From positions 1 to 6,512 of the forward strand of contig CAMMYR010000040.1 of assembly GCA_946528255.1 (NCBI GenBank): 6,512 nt of DNA, read 5' to 3'. The position numbers and the translations under genes are program-made. The notes below the pieces were generated by a model, which worked only from the letters and a program-made list of their open reading frames with translations, did no database searches and had not been told where the DNA came from. Of this stretch, positions 6,469 to 6,512 are shown piece by piece (positions within the stretch are counted from its first letter, which is position 1; each line of letters starts with the position of its first letter). The DNA is from an uncultured Methanomicrobiales archaeon (GTDB lineage Archaea > Thermoplasmatota > Thermoplasmata > Methanomassiliicoccales > Methanomethylophilaceae).

Positions 6469-6494
6469 AGTTATTAGCTTAATTAATAACGGAC
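6469..6494 (+). repeat. 26-base direct repeat, copy 2
   Basis: Second copy of the element at 5993-6018, 17 bases after the TAA of the last gene. A weak TATA-like GATAAAAT follows at 6496-6503, so this copy may head another gene beyond the window edge. Confidence 0.8.
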
Positions 6495-6512
6495 TGATAA
6501 AATCATTGCTCG

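Noticed and set aside
5993..6494. A CRISPR array
   Set aside because: Only two copies, 476 bases apart, with a gene between them.

Overview
The window looks archaeal. TATA-like boxes sit about 24-28 bases before several start codons, which suggests leaderless mRNAs. Arginine codons are mostly AGG and CGC. The GC-rich genes are separated by AT-rich spacers, and the gene mix (Sel1-repeat proteins, an ATP-binding UspA, many unrecognised acidic coiled-coil proteins) would fit a gut-type methanogen of the Thermoplasmatota, such as Methanomassiliicoccales. That placement is inferred from style, not from a marker gene.

Layout, left to right: a spacer with inverted repeats and no convincing gene (1-286); a seven-repeat Sel1 protein (287-1186, +); a universal stress protein (1317-1742, +); a shorter Sel1 protein with a terminal CxxC (1823-2476, +); a two-gene operon of unrecognised acidic/coiled-coil proteins (2600-3148 and 3151-3819, +) ending at a strong hairpin-plus-T8 terminator; an unrecognised gene on the minus strand (3862-4296) divergent from a trypsin-fold serine protease (4381-5250, +); a HAD-family phosphatase (5240-5896, -) convergent with the protease; and a small unrecognised gene (6060-6452, +) flanked by a 26-base direct repeat.

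The main observation concerns gene ends. In six of the nine genes the expected stop codon is not TAA, TAG or TGA but an in-frame CGA. At each CGA the family homology, the gene-like codon use, or the room before a terminator or promoter runs out. With the standard code the six ORFs run on through junk tails, through a T8 terminator, through a downstream promoter into the next gene, or into antisense of a neighbour. Reading every gene by eye, I found no CGA codon among about 105 internal arginine codons in about 1,840 codons, although CGA is common out of frame. The other three genes end with TGA (two) or TAA (one). This could mean CGA acts as a stop codon, that CGA is edited to UGA in the mRNA, or that the DNA record carries T-to-C changes at stop codons. 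The sequence alone cannot separate these. CDS ends below are given at the CGA, with the standard-code end stated in each entry.

No defence system, CRISPR array, insertion sequence or rRNA was seen. The genes do not form one obvious pathway. The first three are consistent with stress or signalling roles, each apparently with its own promoter.
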